Assembly: GCA_965250025.1 (NCBI GenBank)
Contig: OZ252283.1
Span: 1,488,001 to 1,552,000 of the forward strand
Length of the DNA stretch: 64,000 nt
DNA from: CBDDLD01 sp965250025
Lineage (GTDB): Bacteria; Bacteroidota; Bacteroidia; Flavobacteriales; Flavobacteriaceae
Direction of reading: 5' to 3'
A program made the translations under genes and the position numbers. Below are positions 54,890 through 64,000 of this stretch, piece by piece (within the stretch, counting starts at the first letter, position 1; each line of letters begins with the position of its first letter). The notes beneath the pieces are model-generated. The model saw nothing but the letters and a program-made list of their open reading frames with translations, was not told the origin of the DNA and searched no databases.

Positions 54890-55879
54890 ATGATGAAAAG
54901 AATTTTACCCTATATACTATTACTAGCTGTAACGTTTGGTTATGGACAGGAATTGAATTTGCCAGTATGGACACAGTATTTAGCCGATAATGATTTTGTG
55001 ATTTCACCTACCTATGCAGGTATTGGCGATAATCTAAAGATCAGAGCTAATGGCCTAACACAATGGGTAGGTATAAAAAATGCTCCGGATAATCAATCCA
55101 TATATGCAGATTTTAGAATTTCTAATCGTTCTGGTATAGGCATTTCAGCTTATAATGATAAAAATGGTAATACCAGACAAAAAGGGGTTAAATTTTCATT
55201 TGCACACCATTTGATACTGGATTATAAATCGGAACAGTACCTGTCCTTAGGGTTGTCATACAACATTAACAGTTTTAGAATAGATATTGAAAACTTCAAT
55301 ACTACTTACGAGATTCCCATTTTAGACCCGGCAATTACTGATGATCGTTCTGTAAACAATAATAATTTTGATGCCGGTATTTTATACCGATGGCGAAATT
55401 TCTATTTGAGTTTTAATGCCAATAATTTGATTTCTAAGGATACGGATCCATTCATTGGTTTAGAACCAAGATTACTACTCAACTATCAATTGTATTCGGG
55501 TTATGTGATTAGCCCAATACGAAATAAAGATATAGAGTTTGAACCTTCAGTATTTTTTCAGTTTTTTGATAGCGATAATCGCTCGGCAACTGATATTAAT
55601 TTTAAATACAGGAAGTTCAACAGGTATGGTGATTATTACTGGCTTGGTGCGTCGTACCGCTTCATTAATGATCAATTCCTCAAACCCCTGAATGTAGGGC
55701 CAATGGCAGGCATTTTGCATAATAAGCTCTATTTTGCCTATTCGTATCAGGTAACCATTAACGACTTATCTGGGTTTAATACCGGAACGCATGTGGTAAC
55801 CATTGGTTTAAATCTATTACAAAATGCCAGTAATTGTCCTTGTACCAGAGGTACGAGTAAAAGTTATTACAGATTGTAA
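54890..55879 (+). CDS. sprF: SprF, PorP/SprF family type IX secretion partner
   Basis: 329 aa. Signal peptide MMKRILPYILLLAVTFGYGQ, then an outer-membrane barrel of the PorP/SprF family (SPTYAGIGDNLKIRANGLTQWVGI; YADFRISNRSGIGISAYNDKNGNTRQKGVKFSFAHH). SprF-type proteins are required for export of type B substrates such as SprB. 26 bp after sprB, same operon. The last codons (RGTSKSYYRL) are repeated 1.9 kb downstream, beyond the next two genes. Confidence 0.92.
   Translation: MMKRILPYILLLAVTFGYGQELNLPVWTQYLADNDFVISPTYAGIGDNLKIRANGLTQWVGIKNAPDNQSIYADFRISNRSGIGISAYNDKNGNTRQKGVKFSFAHHLILDYKSEQYLSLGLSYNINSFRIDIENFNTTYEIPILDPAITDDRSVNNNNFDAGILYRWRNFYLSFNANNLISKDTDPFIGLEPRLLLNYQLYSGYVISPIRNKDIEFEPSVFFQFFDSDNRSATDINFKYRKFNRYGDYYWLGASYRFINDQFLKPLNVGPMAGILHNKLYFAYSYQVTINDLSGFNTGTHVVTIGLNLLQNASNCPCTRGTSKSYYRL
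55847..55872 (+). repeat. Direct repeat, copy 1, at the sprF 3' end
   Basis: 26 bp coding for RGTSKSYYR, identical to 57775-57800. The two copies are in the same orientation and bracket the epimerase/SDR pair. Confidence 0.7.
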
Positions 55880-55923
55880 TTATTGCAATTCTGTATAGGC
55901 AAAGCTTAAGAGTAGGGATATCA

Positions 55924-56898
55924 TTAATTCAACTTAAACCATTCAATAGCATCGGAAATTCCGTTTTCTATAGGGTATTCTTCCAGTTTTAATTCTGTTT
56001 TTGCTTTTTGATTCGAGTAGTAATTATTGACACATAATGTTTGAATGTTTGTTGAAGAAATATCAGTTCTAACGTTGAAAAAGCGCAATAAATCGCCAAA
56101 GTAACCCATTCCATATAATAAGTACTTCGGCAGTTTGACATAAAAAGATTTCTGATTAAGTCTTGAGGTTACTTTTTTATAAAATGCTTTGTAACTTAAA
56201 TTTTCGCCACATAAAATATAACTCTCACAATGTTTTCCCAATTCTATAGCGTTTATAACCGTTTTGGCAGCATCAATAACATTAATAAAGCTTTTTCCTC
56301 CGGGAGGGTAAAAAATAATTCTTTTATTATATGCGCTTAAAACTAATCTTCCAGAGCTGGGTTTTGTGTCGTAAGAACCAATCATAAAGGTTGGATTTAA
56401 AGTGACCAACTTAGTTTTAGTACTACTTTTAGCGATTTGAAACAATCTTTCTTGCCCTTCTAATTTACTTTTAGCGTACAAGGATTTTGAAAAAGGAAAT
56501 CGAATAGTTTTTGTTTCGTTTCCTAGCTTCTGTAGGCTTCCATACCCAAAACAATTCGCTGTACTTATATAAATAAAGGTCTTTACATGGTATTTTAATG
56601 CCGCTTTATATAAAGCTTCTGTAGCTATTGCATTTACTTTTTTATAGATATTATAATTCGTAATATCTTGTCTTGTTAAAGCAGCAGCATGAATGATACA
56701 ATCTATTTCAGGTAATAGCGATTCGTAGGACTCATCCTTAGTAATGTCGCCAACATGTAGTTTTAAATTCTTATGGGGTGGTAAAACAAATTTTTTTTCA
56801 TTTCGTAGAAAACCGATAACTGTATAATGATCTTTTAGCAATACAGCAATAATGTTTGTTGCTAATAAACCATTAGCTCCGGTTACTAATACTTTCAT
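55924..56898 (-). CDS. NAD-dependent epimerase/dehydratase
   Basis: About 324 aa from the ATG at 56898; the TTG three codons earlier overlaps the upstream stop. Extended SDR fold: TGANGLLATNI (glycine-rich NAD site), then the DITKDESYESLLPEIDCIIHAAA motif, STANCFGYG and the catalytic YxxxK as YAKSKLEGQE. Probable substrate a nucleotide sugar or lipid-linked intermediate; not decidable. Transcribed toward sprF, which it meets head-on. Confidence 0.88.
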   Translation of the reverse strand: MKVLVTGANGLLATNIIAVLLKDHYTVIGFLRNEKKFVLPPHKNLKLHVGDITKDESYESLLPEIDCIIHAAALTRQDITNYNIYKKVNAIATEALYKAALKYHVKTFIYISTANCFGYGSLQKLGNETKTIRFPFSKSLYAKSKLEGQERLFQIAKSSTKTKLVTLNPTFMIGSYDTKPSSGRLVLSAYNKRIIFYPPGGKSFINVIDAAKTVINAIELGKHCESYILCGENLSYKAFYKKVTSRLNQKSFYVKLPKYLLYGMGYFGDLLRFFNVRTDISSTNIQTLCVNNYYSNQKAKTELKLEEYPIENGISDAIEWFKLN

Positions 56899-56903
56899 TG
56901 AAC

Positions 56904-57683
56904 TCAAATTTCTTTTCTCATGGCATTACTCAATAGTTTTACTTTGATATCTAAGGGTAAGATGCTTAAAACAAATTTACTTATTCTATTCAATCTCCCG
57001 GGAATGACCCTCTTCTCTCCCCTAAACATTTTGGAAATACTCATTTTAGCAATTTCATTGAGTTCAATGACACTCAGATTTACAAATTTACTTTGACTTT
57101 CAATTCTTGAAATAACTTCATTATTGGTTTTCATGGGACCAGGGTAAACCACAGTCACTGAAATGTTCTTATCTTTAAATTCCTCTCGAAGCCCCATTGA
57201 AAAATAGTCTATGAATTTTTTTGTAGCCGGATAAACGGTTTTGTATCCCATAGGGCTAAAAGCAGCCATGCTGGAAATATTCATAATATAACCTTCTTTA
57301 CTTTCTATTATACTAGGCGATAAAAGTTTGATAAGTAAAGAGGTAGAAATAACATTCAGTTGAATAATCTTTTCAATATATTCTAAAGAAACTTCTGTAA
57401 TTCGTTTCGACCCTCCTCTACCGGCATTATTAATCAGAATAGATACTTTGTAGTTCTTGGCCCAATCTGCAATGGCTAAAACATTACTTTTTATAGTCAT
57501 GTCGGTTTCAAAGAATTTTACAATTATGCCAAATTCTTTCTCAACTCGATTTGCTGTAATGCTTAGGTTTTCGTTGGGAAGTGAAACTAAGAGCAAGTTA
57601 AACTTTCGTTTTGCCAATTCTTCGGCTAAAGCCAACCCTAGCCCTTGACTAGCACCTGTAATTAAAGCAAAACTATTTTTCAT
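56904..57683 (-). CDS. Short-chain dehydrogenase/reductase
   Basis: 259 aa classical SDR: TGASQGLGLALAEEL binds NAD(P), NNAGRGG is the NNAG motif, and SSMAAF with YPATKK supply Ser, Tyr and Lys of the catalytic set. DGxVYPGPMKT-like VVYPGPMKTNNE follows. Cytoplasmic, substrate unknown. Stop overlaps the end of the upstream region of the epimerase by 5 bp of spacing; the two genes form an operon on the minus strand and share the region bracketed by sprF-end repeats. Confidence 0.88.
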   Translation of the reverse strand: MKNSFALITGASQGLGLALAEELAKRKFNLLLVSLPNENLSITANRVEKEFGIIVKFFETDMTIKSNVLAIADWAKNYKVSILINNAGRGGSKRITEVSLEYIEKIIQLNVISTSLLIKLLSPSIIESKEGYIMNISSMAAFSPMGYKTVYPATKKFIDYFSMGLREEFKDKNISVTVVYPGPMKTNNEVISRIESQSKFVNLSVIELNEIAKMSISKMFRGEKRVIPGRLNRISKFVLSILPLDIKVKLLSNAMRKEI

Positions 57684-57744
57684 CTATAAATGAACGATAA
57701 TAAACAACTTTTATTGCTATTTACAGTAAGAATATTTTTACATA

Positions 57745-57807
57745 TTGAAGAATGTCAATAGCCACTCTTATATTAGAGGTACGAGTAAAAGTTATTACAG
57801 GTTGTGA
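57745..57807 (+). pseudogene. Duplicate remnant of the sprF 3' end
   Basis: In frame: LKNVNSHSYIRGTSKSYYRL, stop. It aligns without gaps to the sprF end LQNASNCPCTRGTSKSYYRL, with 26 bp identical (57775-57800 against 55847-55872) and decreasing similarity upstream, where a stop appears. So only the last ~20 codons of a second sprF copy, or an attachment-type duplication, remain. The rest of the 182-bp gap has nothing else I can support. Confidence 0.6.
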
Positions 57808-57865
57808 GTCTAAATGCTCATAATAATCAGATTTCATGAGCATTTGATTATATACTAACATTCAG

Positions 57866-59398
57866 TTATTTCAATGTTCCCTCTGTCAAATCTTTTATAA
57901 GGTTTTCAATAGATGTCAAATAGTTTGAATTTCGTTCTTTTTCGGGCATAGCTAGTAGCATGGTCTTGATTTCTTTGAGATGTGTTATGGATTCAGGAAT
58001 TTGACCAGTTTCATAATACCCTTCAGCTAGGTAATATCTTGCATTAATAGATTCGGGGAATAACTCTACATTTAATTTTAGGACGTCGAATCCGATATTA
58101 TAATCTTCTTTTCCCCAAAAAATACCCGCTAAATGATTTAACTCGCGTTCATTCATGTAATAGGTGGTATCATTTATGTGGGTATTGGCTACTTTAGTCA
58201 TTATGGTTTTACCCTGTTTTGCTACCTTATAAATTTCATTTGCAATGGATTTTTTAGGCATTTCAAAGGGTTCATCAAGAATAATACTCATAATAAGTTT
58301 TCTTATAGGTCTTATATATTCGGCATGTGCATTGCTATATAATACTAAAGATATATCCAGATCTTTATAATATAAGAATCGTGCTTTTAAACCAGGCTCG
58401 CCGCCATTATGATAGATAATTTTACCATGTGTTTCATGGTCCTCCAATTGGAAGCCTAAACCATAATCGAATGGCACGTGCCATAAAGAATCAGGAATCT
58501 GTTTTACTGAGGAGGTAAATGCTTTCTCAAGGGTTTTTTTAGGTAAAATCTGGTACGTAAATAGAGCTCTGTTCCATTTCCATAAATCTTCTAGAGTAGA
58601 TGCTACTTTGTCATCCCCTACTTTACCATTCAAATAATAAGTCTCTTTATGATACTCTAAATCCAAAGGGTTTTTGTAGCTTCCTGTTAGAGGGTCTAGC
58701 ACATGTTCTTCAGCAAAATTATCTATGCGTTGTTTTGATAATAAGGTATAGATCTGGGTATGATCCATTTGTAACGGATCAAAGATTTTTTGATTGAGAT
58801 ATTCCTCAAAACCAAGCCCACTGATCTTTTCTACAATAGATGCTAGAAAGACATAGCCTATATTAGAATATCCATATTCAGTACCAGGAGTAAAAAACTG
58901 TTCGGGTTGCTGGGTAATGTACATTTTAATAATATCATCATTAACAGCTATTTTGTCAGGATCCCAGTGCGATTTAAACAAAGGATTATAAGGATAAAAC
59001 CCTGTAGTATGTGTTAACATATGGCGAATGGTAACATCTTTATAAGGCAATTCTGGGAAAAAATCAACAAGTTTACTATCCAGTCTCAATTCCCCGTTTT
59101 CGATTAATTGTAGTATTGCAACTGCAGTGAATGTTTTAGATATGGAAGCCGTCTGAAAAACAGTATTTTCATTCAAGAGTTTCTTTGCTTCAACGTTTGA
59201 ATATCCATAGGCATTTTTGAAAATAACACTATCGCCTTTAGCCACCAAGATGCCACCATTGAACTGTTCATTTTCGTATAATTCATTTAAAACAGTATCT
59301 AATTTTGAAGCCGTATCATTCATGGTGTCCTTTTTAGTACACGAGGTATGACATAGGAAAAAAAGTAAAGTAAGGGCTAAGATATGAGATCTTATCAT
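57866..59398 (-). CDS. Serine hydrolase lipoprotein with C-terminal TPR
   Basis: 510 aa. Lipobox CHTSC (Cys20). Class C beta-lactamase/DD-peptidase fold: SISK (Ser85, Lys88), YSN (Tyr177), HNGGEPG in the third motif position. The C-terminus (INARYYLAEGYYETGQIPESITHLKEIK) is a TPR-like helical pair. Same layout as the protein at 19980-21461, so the two are paralogues with moderate divergence. Downstream of the AraC-type regulator at 59479-60591 on the same strand, which may control it. Confidence 0.9.
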   Translation of the reverse strand: MIRSHILALTLLFFLCHTSCTKKDTMNDTASKLDTVLNELYENEQFNGGILVAKGDSVIFKNAYGYSNVEAKKLLNENTVFQTASISKTFTAVAILQLIENGELRLDSKLVDFFPELPYKDVTIRHMLTHTTGFYPYNPLFKSHWDPDKIAVNDDIIKMYITQQPEQFFTPGTEYGYSNIGYVFLASIVEKISGLGFEEYLNQKIFDPLQMDHTQIYTLLSKQRIDNFAEEHVLDPLTGSYKNPLDLEYHKETYYLNGKVGDDKVASTLEDLWKWNRALFTYQILPKKTLEKAFTSSVKQIPDSLWHVPFDYGLGFQLEDHETHGKIIYHNGGEPGLKARFLYYKDLDISLVLYSNAHAEYIRPIRKLIMSIILDEPFEMPKKSIANEIYKVAKQGKTIMTKVANTHINDTTYYMNERELNHLAGIFWGKEDYNIGFDVLKLNVELFPESINARYYLAEGYYETGQIPESITHLKEIKTMLLAMPEKERNSNYLTSIENLIKDLTEGTLK

Positions 59399-59478
59399 AA
59401 TTAATTTTGTGTTTTGATTTTTGCCAAAATAATTATTTGCCCAGCATTAGAAGACGCATTTTATAATATGGCACCCAC

Positions 59479-60591
59479 TTATGATGGTGTTTTTTTCTTT
59501 TGTATATACTCGGAAGGTGATACATCATTAAACTTTTTAAATGCTCTATTAAAGGATGATTTGGAGTTAAATCCCACATCGTAAGCCAGTCCTATGATTG
59601 TTTTCGATTCAAAATCATAACTGTCAATTTGGGACTTAAATGCTTCTAATCTGTAGGCATTTATAAAATCTCTAAACGAGCTTTTTGTAATAGTATTAAT
59701 TACAGCAGATACTTTATTAGGGTGTAAATCTAGTTGTTTTGAAAAACTGGAAAGACTAATATCTGAATTTGTATAGCATTTTGAAGATTGCATAAAGGCT
59801 TTAATATCTTCGAATATAACTTGCATTTCTGCAGTTACGATTTGTTTTTCCGTATTCTCAGCATCAATAAAACTTAATCTAGAAATGGTATCGTTATTTA
59901 TTTTAAACCCATAGAACCCTATGGTATAAGTCAACACGGCAAATAGAATATAAAACACATAAAATTTAGATGGTGGAAAAGTGAAGCTGTAAAAGTAGGT
60001 GTCATAAAGCACAAAAACACACCAAATGCTCCATAAGCCAATAAAACAAATGAGTAGACTTCTAATTCTGTTATGGGTTAATAATAACTTTACACCAGAT
60101 ACCAACTTATAACTTTTAAATAAGAACAGTCCGGAAATTGAGAGTCCTAAAATGTGCTGTATGGCTATGGCATTTACCACCCAAAACCTTTCAAAACCAT
60201 TGAGCGCATTATGGTCCCAGTGGTTTATCCAATAGATAATAGTTGTAGCATTGTAAAAAACGAATTCAATCGCTAAAGGAACGAATAGTAATCTGATTTT
60301 AGATTTTGAAAGTGGTCTCTTTATAAGAAATCTTAAATAAATATAAAAAGACGGCCCTATACCACTGATAAATAAAATAGGTAAAAATTGTAAACCGGGT
60401 ATAGACTTCTGTATGCCCATATCATACTTTAGCACCCAAAGCAGGTATAAAGATAGCAACAATACCGTGATTCCAAGATAAAACTGTGGGCCTTTAGATT
60501 TGCTTTTTATACATAGATATATTCCAAAAATAAAGCTTTGGAGCATACCAAAAGCTATAATACTATTGAATAAATTAAGTGAAAGTTCCAT
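59479..60591 (-). CDS. Membrane-anchored AraC-type regulator
   Basis: About 370 aa from the ATG at 60591; the frame also opens further upstream with TTG, not used. The N-terminal ~230 residues contain seven predicted membrane helices (FNSIIAFGMLQSFIFGIYLC; FLPILFISGIGPSFYIYLRF). The C-terminal ~100 residues are an AraC helix-turn-helix pair (SFSKQLDLHPNKVSAVIN; VGFNSKSSFNRAFKKFNDVSPSEYIQ). Probably senses a membrane or periplasmic signal and switches nearby genes, the serine hydrolase gene 80 bp downstream being the obvious candidate. Confidence 0.9.
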   Translation of the reverse strand: MELSLNLFNSIIAFGMLQSFIFGIYLCIKSKSKGPQFYLGITVLLLSLYLLWVLKYDMGIQKSIPGLQFLPILFISGIGPSFYIYLRFLIKRPLSKSKIRLLFVPLAIEFVFYNATTIIYWINHWDHNALNGFERFWVVNAIAIQHILGLSISGLFLFKSYKLVSGVKLLLTHNRIRSLLICFIGLWSIWCVFVLYDTYFYSFTFPPSKFYVFYILFAVLTYTIGFYGFKINNDTISRLSFIDAENTEKQIVTAEMQVIFEDIKAFMQSSKCYTNSDISLSSFSKQLDLHPNKVSAVINTITKSSFRDFINAYRLEAFKSQIDSYDFESKTIIGLAYDVGFNSKSSFNRAFKKFNDVSPSEYIQKKKTPS

Positions 60592-60742
60592 AAGATGTTG
60601 ATCAAGATGTATGTTTAAGAAACGTCTTAATTCCAAATATATGATTTCTGATAATGACTGTACATACGATTTTTGAGATGAATAATAAACATATCCTACA
60701 GATTCAATATTTTAGTACATATATTAGTCGTATTCTTTTTTT

Positions 60743-61174
60743 ATGCAATATCCGGAATTAATACAACTGAAAGCATTTTTAGATACTTATACTATCAAAG
60801 TGACTCGTATTGATATACCTCCTATTGCTCAAAGCCTTACGCCAGTAGAAGTATCCTTTCATAACGAAACATTTATTGTACAGATTCAAGATGAATATGA
60901 CGATCTAAAGCATCAGAATCCCCTACTTGATGGTTTGTTGGTGTTACGAGAATTGGCTATAATTCAGGATAGTACCGATTTTGTATCCTGGTGTAAATCC
61001 ATAGCATTATCTTTAGACAATAATCATTTATTGAGCTACTACAAACAAACAACAAACACTTTACATAAAATATCTCAAGTGCTTAAAAATAAAGACATTG
61101 ACTATTTTGTTTCTGACTTGGATTTTCAACTAAATTCAGGGCCTATTCAACAATTAAGATCAAACAATCCTTAA
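60743..61174 (+). CDS. 143-aa unknown protein
   Basis: No signal peptide. Mixed alpha/beta sequence: MQYPELIQLKAFLDTYTIKVTRIDIPPIAQSL, then a strand HNETFIVQIQDEYDD, then helices rich in Leu and Ser (NNHLLSYYKQTTNTLHKISQVLKNKD). No family recognised. Plus strand, alone between the AraC-type regulator and the lamin-tail protein gene. Confidence 0.65.
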   Translation: MQYPELIQLKAFLDTYTIKVTRIDIPPIAQSLTPVEVSFHNETFIVQIQDEYDDLKHQNPLLDGLLVLRELAIIQDSTDFVSWCKSIALSLDNNHLLSYYKQTTNTLHKISQVLKNKDIDYFVSDLDFQLNSGPIQQLRSNNP

Positions 61175-61303
61175 CTCACATTAAACTTTAAAAACAATTA
61201 ATTAATCTCTGTGCATCCATTCATAACTGTTGCATAATGTTCCGTTCTTAATCAGTTAATCTTTGAAGTGTAATTTTCGGATTTTAATCCAAAATGTATA
61301 CAC

Positions 61304-64000
61304 ATGTGTAAAAAAATTACAATTTTAAGTGCCCTTCTACTGATTAATTTTTTAGGCTTTTCTCAAGTATCATTACAAATTACAGAGATGTGGTCTGGAA
61401 ATGAAAATGGAGATGACCTTACCGAAGATTGGTTTGAAATCACTAATGAAGGTGATGTAGCTTGGACACCAGCTATGGGAGACTTATACTTTGATGACGA
61501 TTCTCAGGATTTTAGTACTGCCGATTTAATTAGTGGCATTACCTCCATACAACCCGGAGAATCTGTAATAGCAATTGACGATTCTGATACTGCCAACTTT
61601 ATAGCTGTTTGGGGAAGTGTTTATAACCTCACAAATGTTCAAATTGGCACTTACTCCGGTTCAGGTTTAGGCGGTGGTGGTGACGGTGTTACTTTATTTA
61701 TGAGTATTGGCGCACCTGTAGACGCTTCCAGTATTGTAGATTTTGAAAGCTATCCTGATGCGGCTTCTTTCCCCGGGCAATCTTACGATGTCAACAAAGC
61801 AGGGTTTAGTGTCATTGGTGAGGCGCCAAACATGCCTGTAGCCACAGCAGTAAACGATATGGGAGAATCAGCAATAGGTTCTCCAGGAAATCAAGGACCA
61901 GCAATGCCAGATTTACAAATTACCGAAATATGGCCTGGAAATGAAAATGGAGATGACCTTACCGAAGATTGGTTTGAAATTACAAATAATGGCCCTGGTG
62001 TATGGACACCGGCTTTTGGAGACTTATATTTTGATGACGATTCTCAGGATTTTAGCACTGCAGACTTAATTAGTGGCATCACATCCATACAACCCGGAGA
62101 ATCTGTAATAGCAATTGACGATTCGGATACCGCCAACTTTATAGCTATTTGGGGCGGAGTTTACAATCTGTCTGGCGTACAAATAGGCACCTATTCCGGA
62201 TCAGGTTTAGGTGGCGGTGGTGATGGTGTCACTTTATTTATGAGTATTGGTGCACCTGTAGACGCTTCTAGCATTATAGATTTTGAAAGCTATCCGGATG
62301 CCGCTTCTTTCCCCGGGCAATCTTACGATGTCAACAAAGCAGGATTTAGTGTTATTGGCGAGGCACCAAACATGCCTGTAGCTACTGCTGTAAACAATAT
62401 GGGAGAATCAGCAATAGGTTCTCCAGGAAATCTTGGTCCGGCTGTAGCGGGAGCATTAAGTATTGTTGTAGATACAGTCAATTTAACTGCTTTTTTAAAT
62501 TTGCCGGAAGAAAATGCAGGGTCAGTAAGTGGTGTTATCAATGACCCTACTGATCCTGCAAGTACAATAGGAATTCCTTTTAATGTTTCTGACGATACCA
62601 CTCCCGCAGGCAATCTGGTGGTAACTGCTACCAGTAGTGATGAAGCTATAGTTCCAAATGCAAATTTGGTCATTACAGGTACTGATGGTGATCGTACATT
62701 AACCATTACACCAATTGCTGTAGGGTTAACTACCATTACAGTTACTGTAGAAGATACAGATATGAATACTGACACATATATCATTAGCTATGCAGCTTCA
62801 GCGGCTTCAGTAAATCCCGGAAATAGTAAATTTCATACCGGAGCAGCTGACGGATCTACTGGTATAGCCATAGACGCAAACTACATTTGGATTGGTGATG
62901 ATGAAGATCAGACATTACGTTTATACGATAGAAATAATTCAGGATTACCGGTAAATGAGATCGATTTCAATATGTCTCTAGGCTCAACTAATGAGGTAGA
63001 TCTTGAAGGTTCTTTCATTGTAGGGAATACGATTTACTGGACAGGTTCTACAGAAGAAGCTGAGCGATCGGTTATATTCTCAACTACTCTTTCCGGATCT
63101 GGAGCAATGTCAACCTTAACCTATGTAGACCAATATATAGGACTTAGAGACGATTTAATCAATTGGGATGCAAATGATACTCATGGTCTTGGCGCAAACT
63201 TCTTTGGTTTAAGTGCAGCTTTAGAAATCGAAGCTTTAGCTATAGCACCTGGTAGTACTACCACGGCATACGTTGGATTAAGAAGTACTACCTCTCAAGG
63301 TAATGCGCTTGTTATTCCAGTTACAAACTTTACCGCTCTTCCGGGAGCTTCTGCAGGAGCATCAACTTTTGGGGCGCCAATCCTCATTGATTTAAAAGGT
63401 AGAAGCCTGAGAAGTATGGAATGTAATGCTAACGGTTGTATTCTCATTGGTGGACCTTTTGGTAATAAAACCGATTTTAAATTATACACATGGACAGGTA
63501 ATGCTATGGATGACCCGGAGTTAAGAAGTGCCGATTTAACAGCATTAAATGCTAATGGTTCGTTTGAAGGTTTGCCCGAATTACCGTCTACAACATTTAT
63601 GGGAAGTGATGGGGATACAGATACTGTAACTTTATTGATCGATCTTGGCGCTACAATAATATATGAAAATGGTGAGGAAAATAAGGACCAACGTAGAGAA
63701 TGGAAAAAATTCAGAAGCGAAGTGGTGACTTTAGGTGCTGTAACAACACCAGAGATTCAAGCTCCTGTTATCAATGAGTTTGTCGTAGATCATACAGGAA
63801 CAGATACTGCCGAGTTTGTGGAGATTCTTGGTGATCCGTTCACGGACTATTCTAACTACACCATTGTAGAAATTGAAGGTGATGGCACTTCATCAGGATT
63901 AGTTGATGATGGTGTTTTTACTTTAGGAACAACAGACGAAAATGGTTATTGGACAACGCCCTTTCAGAATAATGTCATAGAGAATGGTAGTGTTACACTA
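61304..64000 (+). CDS. Exported lamin-tail-like/DUF3616 protein, 3' end outside window
   Basis: 899 codons present and still open at the window edge. ATG at 61304 begins signal peptide MCKKITILSALLLINFLGFSQ. Two near-identical 180-residue units (61372-61911 and 61912-62443, from LQITEMWSGNENGDD to IGSPGNQGPA) look like lamin-tail-type beta-sandwich domains. Next is an Ig-like stretch (about 62450-62810), then a DUF3616-like region (GDDEDQTLRLYDRNN; GRSLRSMECNANGCILIGGPFGN) to about 63740. A third lamin-tail-like unit begins at PVINEFVVDHTGTDTAEFVEI. Likely a secreted or surface protein of the type IX system, although the C-terminus is not in view. Confidence 0.85.
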   Translation, partial: MCKKITILSALLLINFLGFSQVSLQITEMWSGNENGDDLTEDWFEITNEGDVAWTPAMGDLYFDDDSQDFSTADLISGITSIQPGESVIAIDDSDTANFIAVWGSVYNLTNVQIGTYSGSGLGGGGDGVTLFMSIGAPVDASSIVDFESYPDAASFPGQSYDVNKAGFSVIGEAPNMPVATAVNDMGESAIGSPGNQGPAMPDLQITEIWPGNENGDDLTEDWFEITNNGPGVWTPAFGDLYFDDDSQDFSTADLISGITSIQPGESVIAIDDSDTANFIAIWGGVYNLSGVQIGTYSGSGLGGGGDGVTLFMSIGAPVDASSIIDFESYPDAASFPGQSYDVNKAGFSVIGEAPNMPVATAVNNMGESAIGSPGNLGPAVAGALSIVVDTVNLTAFLNLPEENAGSVSGVINDPTDPASTIGIPFNVSDDTTPAGNLVVTATSSDEAIVPNANLVITGTDGDRTLTITPIAVGLTTITVTVEDTDMNTDTYIISYAASAASVNPGNSKFHTGAADGSTGIAIDANYIWIGDDEDQTLRLYDRNNSGLPVNEIDFNMSLGSTNEVDLEGSFIVGNTIYWTGSTEEAERSVIFSTTLSGSGAMSTLTYVDQYIGLRDDLINWDANDTHGLGANFFGLSAALEIEALAIAPGSTTTAYVGLRSTTSQGNALVIPVTNFTALPGASAGASTFGAPILIDLKGRSLRSMECNANGCILIGGPFGNKTDFKLYTWTGNAMDDPELRSADLTALNANGSFEGLPELPSTTFMGSDGDTDTVTLLIDLGATIIYENGEENKDQRREWKKFRSEVVTLGAVTTPEIQAPVINEFVVDHTGTDTAEFVEILGDPFTDYSNYTIVEIEGDGTSSGLVDDGVFTLGTTDENGYWTTPFQNNVIENGSVTL
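61372..62443 (+). repeat. Tandem 540-bp duplication
   Basis: Base n in 61372-61911 corresponds to n+540 in 61912-62443 without indels. Many 60-base rows differ at fewer than ten positions, with a divergent patch at about 61441-61470. Encodes duplicated 180-residue domains. Recent in-frame tandem duplication. Confidence 0.9.

Noticed and set aside
62323..62784. 153-codon minus-strand ORF inside the lamin-tail gene
   Set aside because: Val/Thr-rich antisense shadow; the plus-strand frame is open across the whole region with signal peptide and domains.

Overview
The window comes from the chromosome of a low-GC Bacteroidota, almost certainly a gliding marine member of the Flavobacteriaceae. The evidence is a complete sprC-sprD-sprB-sprF gliding/type IX secretion adhesin cluster, two proteins ending in gliding-motility type B sorting domains, many Sec-exported proteins with no Shine-Dalgarno preference, DUF4251, DUF1761 and PorP/SprF families, and several promoters of the Bacteroidota type (TTG, a spacer of 17-23, then TAnnTTTG).

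Layout. 1-11.0 kb is mostly ordinary chromosome: the end of a zinc metalloprotease, a cold-shock protein, a deoxynucleotidase, an M23/LysM peptidase, an unrecognised two-gene unit (260 aa plus an 804-aa repeat protein with C-terminal membrane anchors), an AraC-DUF1761-exported protein operon, and a DUF4251 lipoprotein. 11.1-19.9 kb is an accessory island built like a cassette array. Related noncoding elements (called R1, R2 and R3 here) recur at each junction. They separate an IetAS-like AAA ATPase/subtilisin defence operon, an HxlR-controlled redox/bestrophin module, a broken small ORF and a ParDE toxin-antitoxin pair. The genes on either side of the array point outward and share a near-identical 22-bp promoter-proximal motif.

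20-38 kb holds a serine hydrolase, an exported MORN-like protein with CxxC zinc-finger-like pairs, a large carboxypeptidase-regulatory/oligopeptidase B fusion, an unusual three-gene unit (a membrane-embedded NACHT NTPase with HEAT repeats, a 903-aa protein and a 343-aa protein of unknown function), and a BNR-repeat exported protein. The BNR gene is divergent from a DUF6702-HupE pair across a regulatory region with a 7-1-7 palindrome. 40-56 kb is the surface-adhesion region: a small exported protein, a beta-helix protein, then sprC, sprD (with a 12 x 48 bp minisatellite encoding a TolA-like helix), sprB (2740 aa) and sprF. A duplicate of the sprF 3' end lies 1.9 kb downstream and brackets an epimerase/SDR gene pair. 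57.8-64 kb holds a second serine hydrolase, a membrane AraC-type regulator, a small unknown gene and the start of a large exported lamin-tail/DUF3616 protein with a recent 540-bp internal duplication.

The most promising undescribed material is the repeat-bounded cassette array, the NACHT three-gene unit, the 21-bp-spaced repeats upstream of ietA, and the sprF-end duplication. No tRNA, rRNA, CRISPR array or intact insertion sequence was seen. All family assignments are by eye from sequence, not from database searches.
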